From NCBI GenBank assembly GCA_010093705.1, contig MU006090.1, positions 624,056 to 688,055 on the forward strand: a stretch of 64,000 nucleotides of DNA, given 5' to 3'. Positions 55,376 through 64,000 of this stretch are shown here, in pieces (the stretch's first letter is position 1; each line of letters opens with the position of its first letter). The position numbers were made by a program, and so were the translations under genes. The notes beneath the pieces were generated by a model. The model searched no databases. It had not been told where the DNA came from and worked only from the letters and a program-made list of their open reading frames with translations. The DNA comes from Patellaria atrata CBS 101060 (taxonomy: Eukaryota; Ascomycota; Dothideomycetes; Patellariales; Patellariaceae).

Positions 55376-55865
55376 ATGGCCACTCCAGTCCCAAGCCGCA
55401 CCGTTTTCCTCTCCGATCTCCAGCACCTCAAAGCTGGCGATAAAGTCCGCTTTCTGGGGTGGCATGTCTCTCTCACATGCAATGTGTATCTCAGCTAGAA
55501 CTAACAACCGTAGTGTTGAGTGTTATACTGTTCAAACTGGAACCCTGACGCTCCAACACAACTATCCACCCTCCACAATCCCAGTGACCGCGGTGGTGAA
55601 CATCGATCATGTCCTCGAATCGGTCAAAAGTATGGATTTGCGAACTGGGGCCTGGCTCAATATCATCGGATACGTCAGTCCACCCGAAGAGACTCCTCGA
55701 ACTCAGAGGAGTCATATAAAAGCGAAGAGTATGTGTAAGCATACAGTGAAACACGATGAGATAAGAGTGAATGTTCAAGCGATCATTTTATGGCCAACCG
55801 GTTCATTGGATATAGTGAATTACGAAACTGCGTTAGAAGCGAGGAAGCAACTGAGAAGGACATGA
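55376..55865 (+). CDS. TEN1: CST telomere-capping subunit Ten1
   Basis: Ten1 is an OB-fold protein that with Stn1 (and Cdc13/CTC1) caps telomere 3' overhangs and helps C-strand fill-in. Exon 1 starts at ATG 55376 (MATPVPSRTVFLSDLQHL ... VRFLG); exon 2 is 55514-55865 (ECYTVQTGTLTLQHNYP ... WLNIIGYV ... AIILWPTGSLDI). The protein is 144-145 residues, normal for the family. The intron start is ambiguous. A GC-AG intron from 55462 (GCATGT) gives FLGCVECY, matching the C-V after F-L-G that I recall in homologues; a GT-AG intron from 55459 (GTGGCA) gives FLGVECY. Both keep frame. Acceptor is CCGTAG at 55513. Confidence 0.82.
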
Positions 55866-57573
55866 CGATGGCTCCACAGGAATGCAGTATGCTCATCGCA
55901 GCGACAGAGGCGCAACAGAGGACGACCAAAGCTCTACTTGACTTTATGAAAGTTTCTAGCATTACGCCGCAAAATAAAGACTCCTAATACTCATCTCAAA
56001 GTAAGATATACAGCAACAGTTCTGGGTCGGGTCTCCGGGTTGAGCATTCGTCCGTTCCCTCTGACACAGAAGATTATTTTACCCTTTCTATAAAAAGAGG
56101 CTTCCCATGATCCACGATGACGAAACCTTCTCATTGGCTTTATGTCAAACTTCCATCGTACATGAAGTATCTTCCTCAAACGCGATAATCCGAAAGATAT
56201 GTCCGTAGCAAAAGACGTTTTAGCGGCACTGTGAGGTGCAATTTTTTTTTTTTCAATTCCTCGTCTTCGAAACGCGAGGTCTTCTATCAATGTCCCAGAT
56301 ATCGCGCCGGCAAACCGGGTTTACTCAATAGCGTCTCCGGGAAAATAGAATACCCCCGATCTTAGGTTTCGTAGTCGTTACCGTGATTACTACGGTCTAT
56401 ATCGGCCCACTCGAGAGACAAAAAAAAGTTCTTTGATAGTATCCATGATCTGTAACACAACAAGTTCACACCAGCGAAGAACGATTCCCGGGAATGGAAA
56501 GCACTCTCAATCAGTTCGCATGATGTTTTATGTGTATCTTGTTTTGCCCTGGATGTTCAGCTATATCTCTAAATGTTCCTTTTACCGCAACATAATTCGG
56601 CCCTTGACTTCAGGCATTCCTTTTTATTGCAGCTCTTCTTAGGTATGCCCACGAGTCTTCAAGTGCTCTTATTCCTTGATGGTCTGAGGCACTGTCAAGT
56701 TCGTATAGTCTGACTCTTTACGGAGTAGACATATGAATGTCTTGCCCTATACTTTGTCTGAAGTTGTTCGAGTTTTCTCTTGATGGGTTCTCCCGGTTAG
56801 AGGCCATGAATATACCGACAAATCCCTGTGAAGAGTCAACTGTATCATTATGTTAGGCATCATGTCCTTACCGGTAGTGAAGGCTGACCGGCGGTTCGCA
56901 GTTACCTTTTTGACTGCTTTTACACTCCGAGAGCTTCTATGGGTATTTAAGTCTACACTTCCCCAACTTTCACCTTTTCTCAGCATTCCACATTACACTT
57001 TCCAAATATAACTTTTAATTTCTCTTATATCATTATATTCAAGCCGTATACCTGCACCTTAGCTTCTAATATTCAGCAAATCCTCCTTTACTATTCGAGC
57101 AAAGCTCTTTTGTAGGTGATCTAGCGTTCGAACATAATAAAAAGGTATCATATCGTATATACATCCCGCAGTTATTGCTTCTTCCTGAATTGTTTTCAAC
57201 GATGCGATACCGCCGACATATTTATGCTTATTGCCTCAGGGGACATGTGGGAACCAGATCTTAACCCACTCGAGGATAAGACCGCTTCTGACAGAGAATG
57301 GAAGAAGCAATGGAAGAAGCAATGGAAGAAGAGAGAAAGAGCAGAGGTAAAGAAAAATGCTAAACGCGAAGCACAACGACGTGAAAATCTGCGATCAAGC
57401 GTTAACCCCCCCGGATATTTTTAAACAAGTACCGGCCATTCCCTTGACTTTACGGCGGAGTGATTTACAGCAAGAACTTCGTGAGTTTGATTTTTACCCT
57501 GTGGTTCACGCACAAAGCCCGCGAAAGTAACACTTTTCGCTAATCAGAGCAGCCTAAGGAGACATTTCGGTCT
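55866..57573. other. Intergenic region upstream of F-box pseudogene
   Basis: About 1.7 kb. A run of 13 T lies near 56240. A short frame at 57224-57424 (charged, with a duplicated WKKQ unit from repeated TGGAAGAAGCAA) could be an N-terminal piece of the decayed gene downstream, because F-box-like fungal proteins often have such charged N-terminal regions; this is not proven. Nothing else recognised. Confidence 0.4.
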
Positions 57574-58545
57574 ATGGACCTACCTACAGAGCTACGAGTC
57601 CGCATATATCGATGTGCTCTTGTCTCTCAAGAACCAATTGACATCTGGCCCCCAGGGACTGCATTAAGCACCTCGTCCGCTTTAAATCTTCGGAGAATAG
57701 AAACGTACAAACATCTTACTGTTCAAGTTGTTGCGTGTAAGTAAGACAATGCACAAGGAAGTAACATGGGAGTTCTATGCTCAGATTTCTTTCCGATTCA
57801 CGGGTGAAGACGGCGATGCTGCTCTCGCGGCATTTTTATATACGATTAAACCGAAGAATTACATGTTCTTGCACGATTTATCCCTTCACATACCTTTAAC
57901 GCAACGTATAGACCTTGTTATGTCGAAGTACGAAGGGAATCAAAAGATGGCAATGAAACGGATGGAACTTCAATATCCTCCTACTATTCGAGATCACGGC
58001 TATATAAACCGGATTTTGTCGATAGTATCTTCGCTCTCAGCAAGGTGACAAAGCTCAACTCTTTGAAGCTCATTCTTCCAGTCGACTTCGAGCCCGCTTT
58101 TGCCCACTACTCCTATCCGAGACTTGGGGGCAGGTCGTTCGTCACTACGATTAAAATCAAACGTTTCTTTGATCTGGTGGACGATGTCTTAAGATCAGCT
58201 GTACCAGACTGAAAGTTTGGGATAGTTATTCTTGATGAGGAAAAGGAGATCAATCGGACCTGTCAAGTTCCAGATGTCCCGTGACTCGACATTGCCGGCT
58301 TTGTTGAAGAAAGCAGGAAGAAGGCCTGGGCTGTCAAAGTTGGGCAGTTAGAGGATGGTGGCGGCTGGAGTATTATTAGAGACGTCACCAAAGCCCTCGA
58401 CGACTGGGAGGAGTCGGAGGACCATCTTGTTCGCGAAGACGGGAAGAATTTGAGTATCATTGATTATCCAAATTCCAGGAACTCCTTGTTCACAATTCGT
58501 TTCGAGGATACCGTAGATTCAAGGATTTGTTATTGGTTGAAATAG
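57574..58545 (+). pseudogene. Decayed F-box-like protein gene
   Basis: The start MDLPTELRVRIYRCALV is a typical short F-box-like motif of fungal proteins (substrate adaptors of SCF ubiquitin ligases). The frame then breaks at least twice. Near 57728 the reading must shift by one base to continue as LLRVSKTMHKEVTWEFY, the usual next block, in the frame that then runs through FRFTGEDGDAALAAFLY and LHDLSLHIPL. Near 57985-58040 another shift is needed to reach ALSKVTKLNSLKLILPVDFE. In-frame stops follow, yet protein-like sequence goes on (AWAVKVGQLEDGGGW ... DDWEESEDHLV ... FTIRFEDTVDSRI) to 58545. Multiple independent lesions point to a pseudogene rather than one sequencing error. Confidence 0.75.
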
Positions 58546-58883
58546 GTTATATTGTTACCTTGTTTCAATCGCCTTCTTTGTTATGGTTAGTATTCTTGGC
58601 CCCTTATATTCCTTTTATATATTTAGAGGAAGGACCTTCAGTTATAACTATCATTCAGTCTCGGTTTTCTGTATGTTTCGTCATCTGTACAGTTATTAGA
58701 CAATTGTGTGTTTCCGGCGGAGGGAGGCAGCACCTACGGTATAGAAATCAATCACTTATCAATCATTACTTCAGTTTCTCATGTGGATGTGTTAACTTCA
58801 TTTTTCCAGGATTTTATTCTACAGAATCGATACCATATCACAAAGATATAAATATCGTTAGTCTAACGGCAGTCGAAAAGGTT
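58546..58883. other. Short intergenic region
   Basis: About 340 bases, AT-rich, between the pseudogene and the J-domain gene 3' end. Nothing recognised. Confidence 0.4.
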
Positions 58884-59720
58884 CTAAACAACAGCATTCC
58901 CCCTCTTCCGCTTCTCCTCCATCCACTTCATCCTCAACCTCTCAAGATTCTTATCATTCATCAACTCCTCCCGCTCATCCCTAGAAAGCGGGCGAGTCGA
59001 CGAGCTATCCGTCCTCCGAAAACGAGGCGTCCCCTCCATACCGGTTCCACTCCACTTGAACTCCCCCCGATCACTCTCCCACAACTTCGCCACCTCCTTC
59101 TTCAACCGATCCATCTTCTTCGGACTCGGACTCGGCCCCCGGATCACCTTTGCCTTCGCGCGCTTCATGAACCTAGCGTGTTCCTGTGCGGCGGGGGGCG
59201 TGTACTTGTTGCGGTCGTGCACATAGGAGTCTTGGATCGGGGAGGAGGGGCGCGGGTTCGCGTCGTTACCTGACCAGATCTGGTGGCTCGGGGAGGAATA
59301 AGGGGAGGAAGGGGTGCGGGGGCGTTTGGGTGTGGCGCCGCGCTTACGGGTAGATGGTGGTGAGGGGGGACTGCTTGAACGGGGGAAGGATGAGGAAGTG
59401 GAGGTGCGGCGTGTCCAGAAGACCGGGGGGCTCGGACAGCTGAGACTCGTGGAAGCTTTGTCTTCGTCGAGTTTGAGCGATGTGAAGGCTTGGAGGACTT
59501 TCTGTTGCGCATCTCTGTCTCTGAGGACGGACTCGGCTTCCTTGATTCGGGCGAATTGAGCCGCGGCGTCAGGGGATTTGTTCTTGTCTGGATGGTAGAG
59601 AAGAGCGAGCTTCTTGTACGCGGTCTTGACGTCCACTATGGGAGACCCAAAGGGGAGACCCAGTGTTTGGTAGTATGGAGTGAGAGCACTCGCGATATCT
59701 GCTCGGGTGTACTTTGCCAT
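58884..59720 (-). CDS. J-domain (DnaJ) protein
   Basis: J-domain proteins stimulate Hsp70 ATPase and direct it to clients. The single frame encodes 278 residues from ATG 59720. The J-domain occupies about residues 13-70: YYQTLGLPFGSPIVDVKTAY, then LALLYHPDKNKS with the essential H-P-D, and AQFARIKEAESVLRD. The central part is Ser/Pro/Arg-rich and likely disordered (SSSFPRSSSPPSPPSTRK). The C-terminus is basic and helical (ERLRMKWMEEKRKRGNAVV). No zinc finger, signal peptide or membrane segment is present, so it is a class C (type III) J-protein, probably cytosolic or nuclear. The specific client is unknown. Confidence 0.9.
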   Translation of the reverse strand: MAKYTRADIASALTPYYQTLGLPFGSPIVDVKTAYKKLALLYHPDKNKSPDAAAQFARIKEAESVLRDRDAQQKVLQAFTSLKLDEDKASTSLSCPSPPVFWTRRTSTSSSFPRSSSPPSPPSTRKRGATPKRPRTPSSPYSSPSHQIWSGNDANPRPSSPIQDSYVHDRNKYTPPAAQEHARFMKRAKAKVIRGPSPSPKKMDRLKKEVAKLWESDRGEFKWSGTGMEGTPRFRRTDSSSTRPLSRDEREELMNDKNLERLRMKWMEEKRKRGNAVV

Positions 59721-61325
59721 TTTTATGGTTGGAATTTGATCGTCCTGCGAGCAAATTATAGCTACAAATTTTCTTTAGGCGTGCTTTCGCGGTGAATAAT
59801 GGATGTGATAAATATACGATAGGCTGACTTCAGAAAAGATGTAAACGAGCTTTCTTCTTATAGACTCGAAGTACTCGTCTCACTGATATACAATGTCCAT
59901 CTCGGACAAAGGGGCTCGAGGAACGAGTATGCAGTAGACACAACGTATTTGGCGAAAGCTGAAATTCTAAGTGTTGTTTAGGTGAGGACTTTTCTGGAAT
60001 AAAAAGATTATCCTACCCACTACATCTAACGATGCGACACAATGTGGACAGACAAAGAAAGGTTGGACGACTCGAGAGCGGCCCCCTTGCCTTGCATTGT
60101 ACTTCTACAGTTCATTCTGAACCAGTATTAATCGGCACAATGCACGACAATGCACGGAGAATTACAGTTCGGCTTCAGTGGGGTGGAGAGCTGGATATCG
60201 ATGTGACTCAGGGATACTTCTCCTCAATATACTCATATGATGTGTGTTGACTAGCTGTTCTTTGGTTACTGGAAGGATAAGAGAAATAGTGTATAGTGGC
60301 GTATGTCAATCAGTACTTAGAGTGAGAGAATACCTCCTAAGTAGGACAAAAATGTGAAGGCTACTTTGAGAGTCCCTTACGAACTCCTCTACGGCAGCCT
60401 AATTGTGATATAAATTCAAGATATGAGTAGATAACGCTCACCGTAGCGGCCGAAGTCAGAATGCTACAAAATTTTGAGGGTCCGTTTTAAGCAACTACCT
60501 TTGCGTTTGCAACGTGGATCTTACCTATCTTGTTCGCGTTCGGGTCAGACCTGGGCGTATCACAATACACGACCTTGAAGATCGTTTCAAAGATCTTATC
60601 ATTAAGTTCTAGAGTCATGTATCTTCTAGGTCCTCATGATAGATACATTGTCCGTATCCAACAGAGGAAAGTGAAAGACATAGGTCTCACGGTCGGGCGA
60701 GGAATCGCAGTCACTACATGTTTCGAATGTGGAAGGTTAAATCGAGACTGCTCCCGATGTTTTCTCTATGCCAGCTGCGGGAGGTCTCATGGGATCGGAT
60801 ATGTCAAGCTATTCACAGCTGGTGATTACGCATCCCGCCCCATCCAGCGCTTATTCATTCACGATGTTGAACCAGATGTAGTTCCGGTAAAAGTGCAAAC
60901 TCAACTAAAGGTTCACGGTATGCCTTGTAAGACTACGTTTGAAATCCAAAAGGTGCCGGATACGTGTTGTGGACCGAAAGATTGAGAAGACACAACAAAT
61001 TGGCGATGATGCAAAGTTGTTCTAGTCCAATAATTCACCAATGTACTGCAAGTTCGGATGGTGCACCTAGCTCTTTGAAATATATTTTCCGCAATATTTA
61101 CTTTTGGTTTCTCTAACCTAACTAGTGGAAGACGAATGTTTGTAGTTTGTACAACTTCGAATTTCCGGGAGCCAGATAACATTTGACACTGTTCACGCAG
61201 AACCGAATGTATCGATTGAGTATGAACTTCTGTCCTTTTCTAATGTTGTACATAATCTAGGGCCGCTGAAACAGCTCTTATGCTGCGGAACGCAGACACG
61301 CCAGAAAGCGGAATAGACAACACGT
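59721..61325. other. Intergenic region with small unassigned open frames
   Basis: 1.6 kb upstream of the J-protein gene and downstream of the NLR gene. Two small plus-strand frames exist: 60032-60250 (72 codons, no features) and 60617-60985 (listed separately). No RNA genes or repeats recognised. Confidence 0.4.
60617..60985 (+). CDS. Hypothetical small Cys-rich protein
   Basis: Unrecognised. The frame from ATG 60617 encodes 122 residues (MYLLGPHDRYIVRIQQ ...). A cluster of cysteines occurs in its middle (TTCFECGRLNRDCSRCF and ASCGRSHG), with pairs C-x2-C and C-x2-C that could bind a metal, and two Cys near the end (DTCCGPKD). No signal peptide is visible, so a secreted effector is unlikely. 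The frame is open upstream to at least 60530 without an ATG. It may be a chance frame or a gene remnant. Confidence 0.2.
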   Translation: MYLLGPHDRYIVRIQQRKVKDIGLTVGRGIAVTTCFECGRLNRDCSRCFLYASCGRSHGIGYVKLFTAGDYASRPIQRLFIHDVEPDVVPVKVQTQLKVHGMPCKTTFEIQKVPDTCCGPKD

Positions 61326-63193
61326 CTATTGGGTTGATAGTCCGTTTTGGAACGGTATCGCTCGGGAGAATACGTTCTTCATGAACCTTACCAACCACGC
61401 ATTTTCCGGCCCTCGGAGAGGTTTGTCTTCGATTGGCAGTTGCGCTGAGTTAGAACTATCACCTCTACGCTTAAATTTCCCCTCGAGAAATTCTAATAAT
61501 GACTCAGTGCCTTGAGACAAATGGGACCAAGATTGCTCGCAGCGCATGATTTTCTCCGACAGGGCTAGCTCTCCGTTTTCGGATAACTGTAGGAGAATGT
61601 ATTCTGACATCAGGTCGGCGATCAGCATGATACCATTAGATCTCTTGCAAATGTTTGATATCGTCGTTAGCGAGCTTTCGAGATGTTCTTCCTGGAGTTT
61701 AGCAAAGAGATTGTTGGCTGATAGTTTCTTAACCACGAAATTATGAATATCATCGTCCATATATTGCTCGAGCTGCAAGTGTGGGATATCCTGCGTATCA
61801 TATTGCTCAAGAAGTTTGGTATTTGGTCGTGAAGTCAGTAAAACTTTCAGATGGAATTCCATTCTCCACTCATCCAGAAGATTGAGAATCCCCTTTCCCC
61901 TATCTTGGAGCCCGTCAACCCCATCAAGGAGTACTAGTATCTTGATTGATCTGCTAGTCGCCTTTAATATATCTGCCATGGCGTTTGTGAGTTCTTTTCC
62001 AGACCACAGCGGCGCCTGGACATTGGGTCCAAATAACTTAGTAAGGGTCCATCGCTTTGGACACACACTCCCAATGAGGTCTGGCTTCTGCTGAAGAAGT
62101 TGGTGGAGTACCGTACGTATAATACAGGTCGCAGATGCTTCACCGGAAAACTTCGAATTTCTAGGACAGAAAACGGCAGCGAGTAGAAATGGGCCCGAGA
62201 TGTGTCTCTGTAGGTTGCTTCGCCCTTCCTTGCTCTGGGATAGGTACCTTATCAATGTTGTCTTTCCAGATCCTTGAGTGCCAATTAAGAGGTATGTCTG
62301 TTCTCCATCGGTCAATAGCCAATCAAGAATGCTTGAAGATCCATCTTCGTAGGTTGTAGAGTTGTTAAGAAGCCATTGGAAATAGCCTTCGCTTTCTAAT
62401 CTAGTAATTGGTCGGGTATCCTCAGAAATTCCAGGATTCAAGCTGCTCACAACTGATTCGCAGCAAACATCACATTTGATGCAATATGAATCAGGAATGT
62501 TAAAATTCGCGCGATATAATGCAAGTATAAGATCGGAGAGCAGCAACTCACGGTCGATACCAGACCGGCCAGCTGATCTAATGAAGTCTTGACCGGCGAA
62601 TTTCCGCATGCCGTTTGCAAAGTCTCGAGATATGACTTCTAATGCTTCATCCCGGTAAGGTAAATTGCCATTTTGCGCTTGCTCTTGAGTTGCATCATGT
62701 TCTATCTGCTTAAAGCTATTCAAATATTAGGTTTGATTCAATCAAAGTTTGATGGAGGACAATACCATAGCCACTGTAATATGGCTCGATCTGCTCGCAT
62801 CTTGAGCTTCCACAGTCTGTTCTCTGTTGCTCCTGGCTTTTCTTTACCCCATACTGTTGCGGCTAAAAACAGAAAGGTCTTCTTTGCACAGTTCCATTCA
62901 GTTATATCCCGGGCTTGCAGGTCCTCCAGGCATTTTAGCAACTCAGAGGCGATCGTCTTGCATTCCTTTCTAAATGTCAACAAGGGAATTGCATTTAAAG
63001 GCAGGCCTGGATCCTTAATAGCTGGTTCTAATTTGGAAACAAGGACGTTGAGGTCATTAAATACTTGGCTCAACTGGACGCGCTTTGATTCCACGCCTAA
63101 TGGAGACTTATATGTTCTGGCGCGCTGATCTAAGAGTCTAATGGCGAAGTAAAGGAAATGGATAATAGCTATTGCTGTCGTCTGAGCTGCCAT
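61326..63193 (-). CDS. Short fungal NLR-like STAND NTPase (NACHT type)
   Basis: Fungal NLR-like proteins sense non-self and trigger incompatibility or cell death; they combine an N-terminal effector, a NACHT/NB-ARC NTPase and C-terminal repeats. Two exons (62766-63193, 61326-62715), with the intron starting GTATTG, give 605 residues. The N-terminal helical region (IHFLYFAIRLLDQRARTYKS ... QVFNDLNVLVSKLEPAI) resembles the common fungal NACHT N-terminal domain. The NTPase has Walker A (IGTQGSGKTTLIRYL), Walker B (ILVLLDGVDGL) and a sensor-like KVLLTSRPNTK. A C-x2-C-x2-CC cluster (CIKCDVCC) lies before it. The protein stops about 250 residues after Walker B, with no ankyrin, WD40 or TPR repeats. 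No frameshift is evident at the end. Confidence 0.83.
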
Positions 63194-63688
63194 CGCAGAG
63201 TGACCAAAGTCACCCTACGGATGATCCGATGGCTGGAGTAGAAAAAGACAATTTAATATTTAATATTTATTTACGGAGTGCCGTCGAGACCCAAAACAGT
63301 TTATTCTATGTTGGACTGTGCATAACGCTATGACCGCCTCAACTACCCCGGGCTGGCTAAGCCAACGCTAGAACTAATTTGGACTAAAGGATCTCCTCTT
63401 GTAAGATATCCTCACTCACAGAACAACTGCCAGCAACACCCCACATATCTATATGCCTGATTGTCATTCAGGCATGCAGTTAGGGACCACCTTTCATTAG
63501 TGATATTACATTCAGTATTGATACTTTAGAAAGAGCCAGTAATGTACATGTAATCTTCAAAAGCCTCGAACACGCGGAACGCTTATGTATGCTTGCTACT
63601 CGAAGGATTCATAATACCTTTACGATACGCAAATCATCGACCGTAGACGCCCATTATTCAGTATAATCCTGTACAATTTTTTTTTGGC
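63194..63688. other. Intergenic region, AT-rich
   Basis: About 500 bases upstream of the NLR gene. An AT-rich repeated stretch (TTTAATATTTAATATTTA) lies near 63250. No gene recognised. Confidence 0.4.
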
Positions 63689-63993
63689 CTAAACATGCAA
63701 CTCTGCCATAAGAATTTCGGGAGCAAGAATGGCTGGATCGTAGCCGACGGACCTTGATGTCGCCCACTCGTGGAACGGTTCCCACTTGATGCATTGTCTC
63801 TGCGCAGAGGTTTTCAATTCAGGCATCTTGTCAGTTTCGGGATTGAAACCAAAAGTATACAGAGCGGTATTGGGTGTACACATTACGTTGTGGAGCACGA
63901 CACCAAGACAATGCGCTATCATTCCGTTAATAGGCAACTCTAACTTTCCACGGACTGGAACTGGGCCAAGTAGAACGTACCTGCATGCGCCAC
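63689..63993 (-). CDS. Unidentified protein, 5' partial at the window edge
   Basis: I do not recognise the family. The minus-strand frame is open from near the window end (about 63993) to the stop at 63689, reading LLGPVPVRGKLELPINGMIA ... GFNPETDKMPELK ... WEPFHEWATSRSVGYDPAIL ... ILMAELHV. The run-in before the first ATG (63937) looks coding (PVPVRGKLELPING), so the true start is probably upstream, outside the window or behind an intron. Balanced composition and lack of low complexity support a real exon. Confidence 0.45.
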
Positions 63994-64000
63994 TTCAACT

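Noticed and set aside
1-64000. CRISPR arrays, bacterial operons, riboswitches, or intact transposase/reverse transcriptase genes
   Set aside because: None seen: tandem repeats lack spacers, genes have spliceosomal introns, and no transposase or reverse-transcriptase motifs were found in the frames inspected.

Overview
The window is nuclear DNA of a filamentous ascomycete (Pezizomycotina). Genes are compact, have short GT-AG introns (mostly 45-100 nt), lie on both strands and form no operons. The gene set is typical of such fungi: pectate lyase PL3, an AtfA-type bZIP factor, neutral ceramidase, a fungal GT2, PLD1, an Fhl1-like forkhead factor, Ten1 and a fungal NLR. A plant-associated Leotiomycetes species is my best guess from overall gene flavour; this is inference, not proof.

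Left part (1-21.6 kb): the 3' part of a secreted pectate lyase; a tRNA-like/SINE-like element; a BTB-domain gene with an apparent one-base frameshift; a long, strongly strand-asymmetric non-coding tract; the stress regulator AtfA (minus); a dynactin p27 subunit; riboflavin enzyme RIB3; a neutral ceramidase whose expected catalytic serine is threonine; the spliceosomal SPF27/BCAS2 homologue (plus, divergent from the ceramidase); and a membrane family-2 glycosyltransferase.

Middle (21.6-46.4 kb): a 2.3-kb stretch without a clear gene; a single-exon phospholipase D1 (minus) divergent from an alpha/beta hydrolase; then two tandem minus-strand genes for very repetitive acidic proteins. The first is a CBM48/AMPK-type glycogen-binding domain protein with LEA-like repeats. 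The second is a giant (about 2,950 residues) Glu/Pro/Ala/Thr repeat protein whose main exon contains the only assembly gap (38316-38590), inside an 18-nt tandem repeat.

Right part (46.4-64 kb): a 2-oxoglutarate/Fe(II) oxygenase with a long second intron, divergent from the FHA+forkhead factor; ESCRT-III Snf7, divergent from telomere-capping Ten1 (which has an unusual splice donor); a decayed F-box-like gene; a J-domain protein; a short NLR-like STAND NTPase lacking C-terminal repeats; and a partial unidentified gene at the edge.

The genes are mostly unrelated housekeeping functions, with no biosynthetic cluster. The items most worth follow-up are the Ser-to-Thr change in the ceramidase active site, the paired repetitive acidic proteins, the truncated NLR, the SINE-like element and the Ten1 donor site. 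No clear new multi-gene system was seen.
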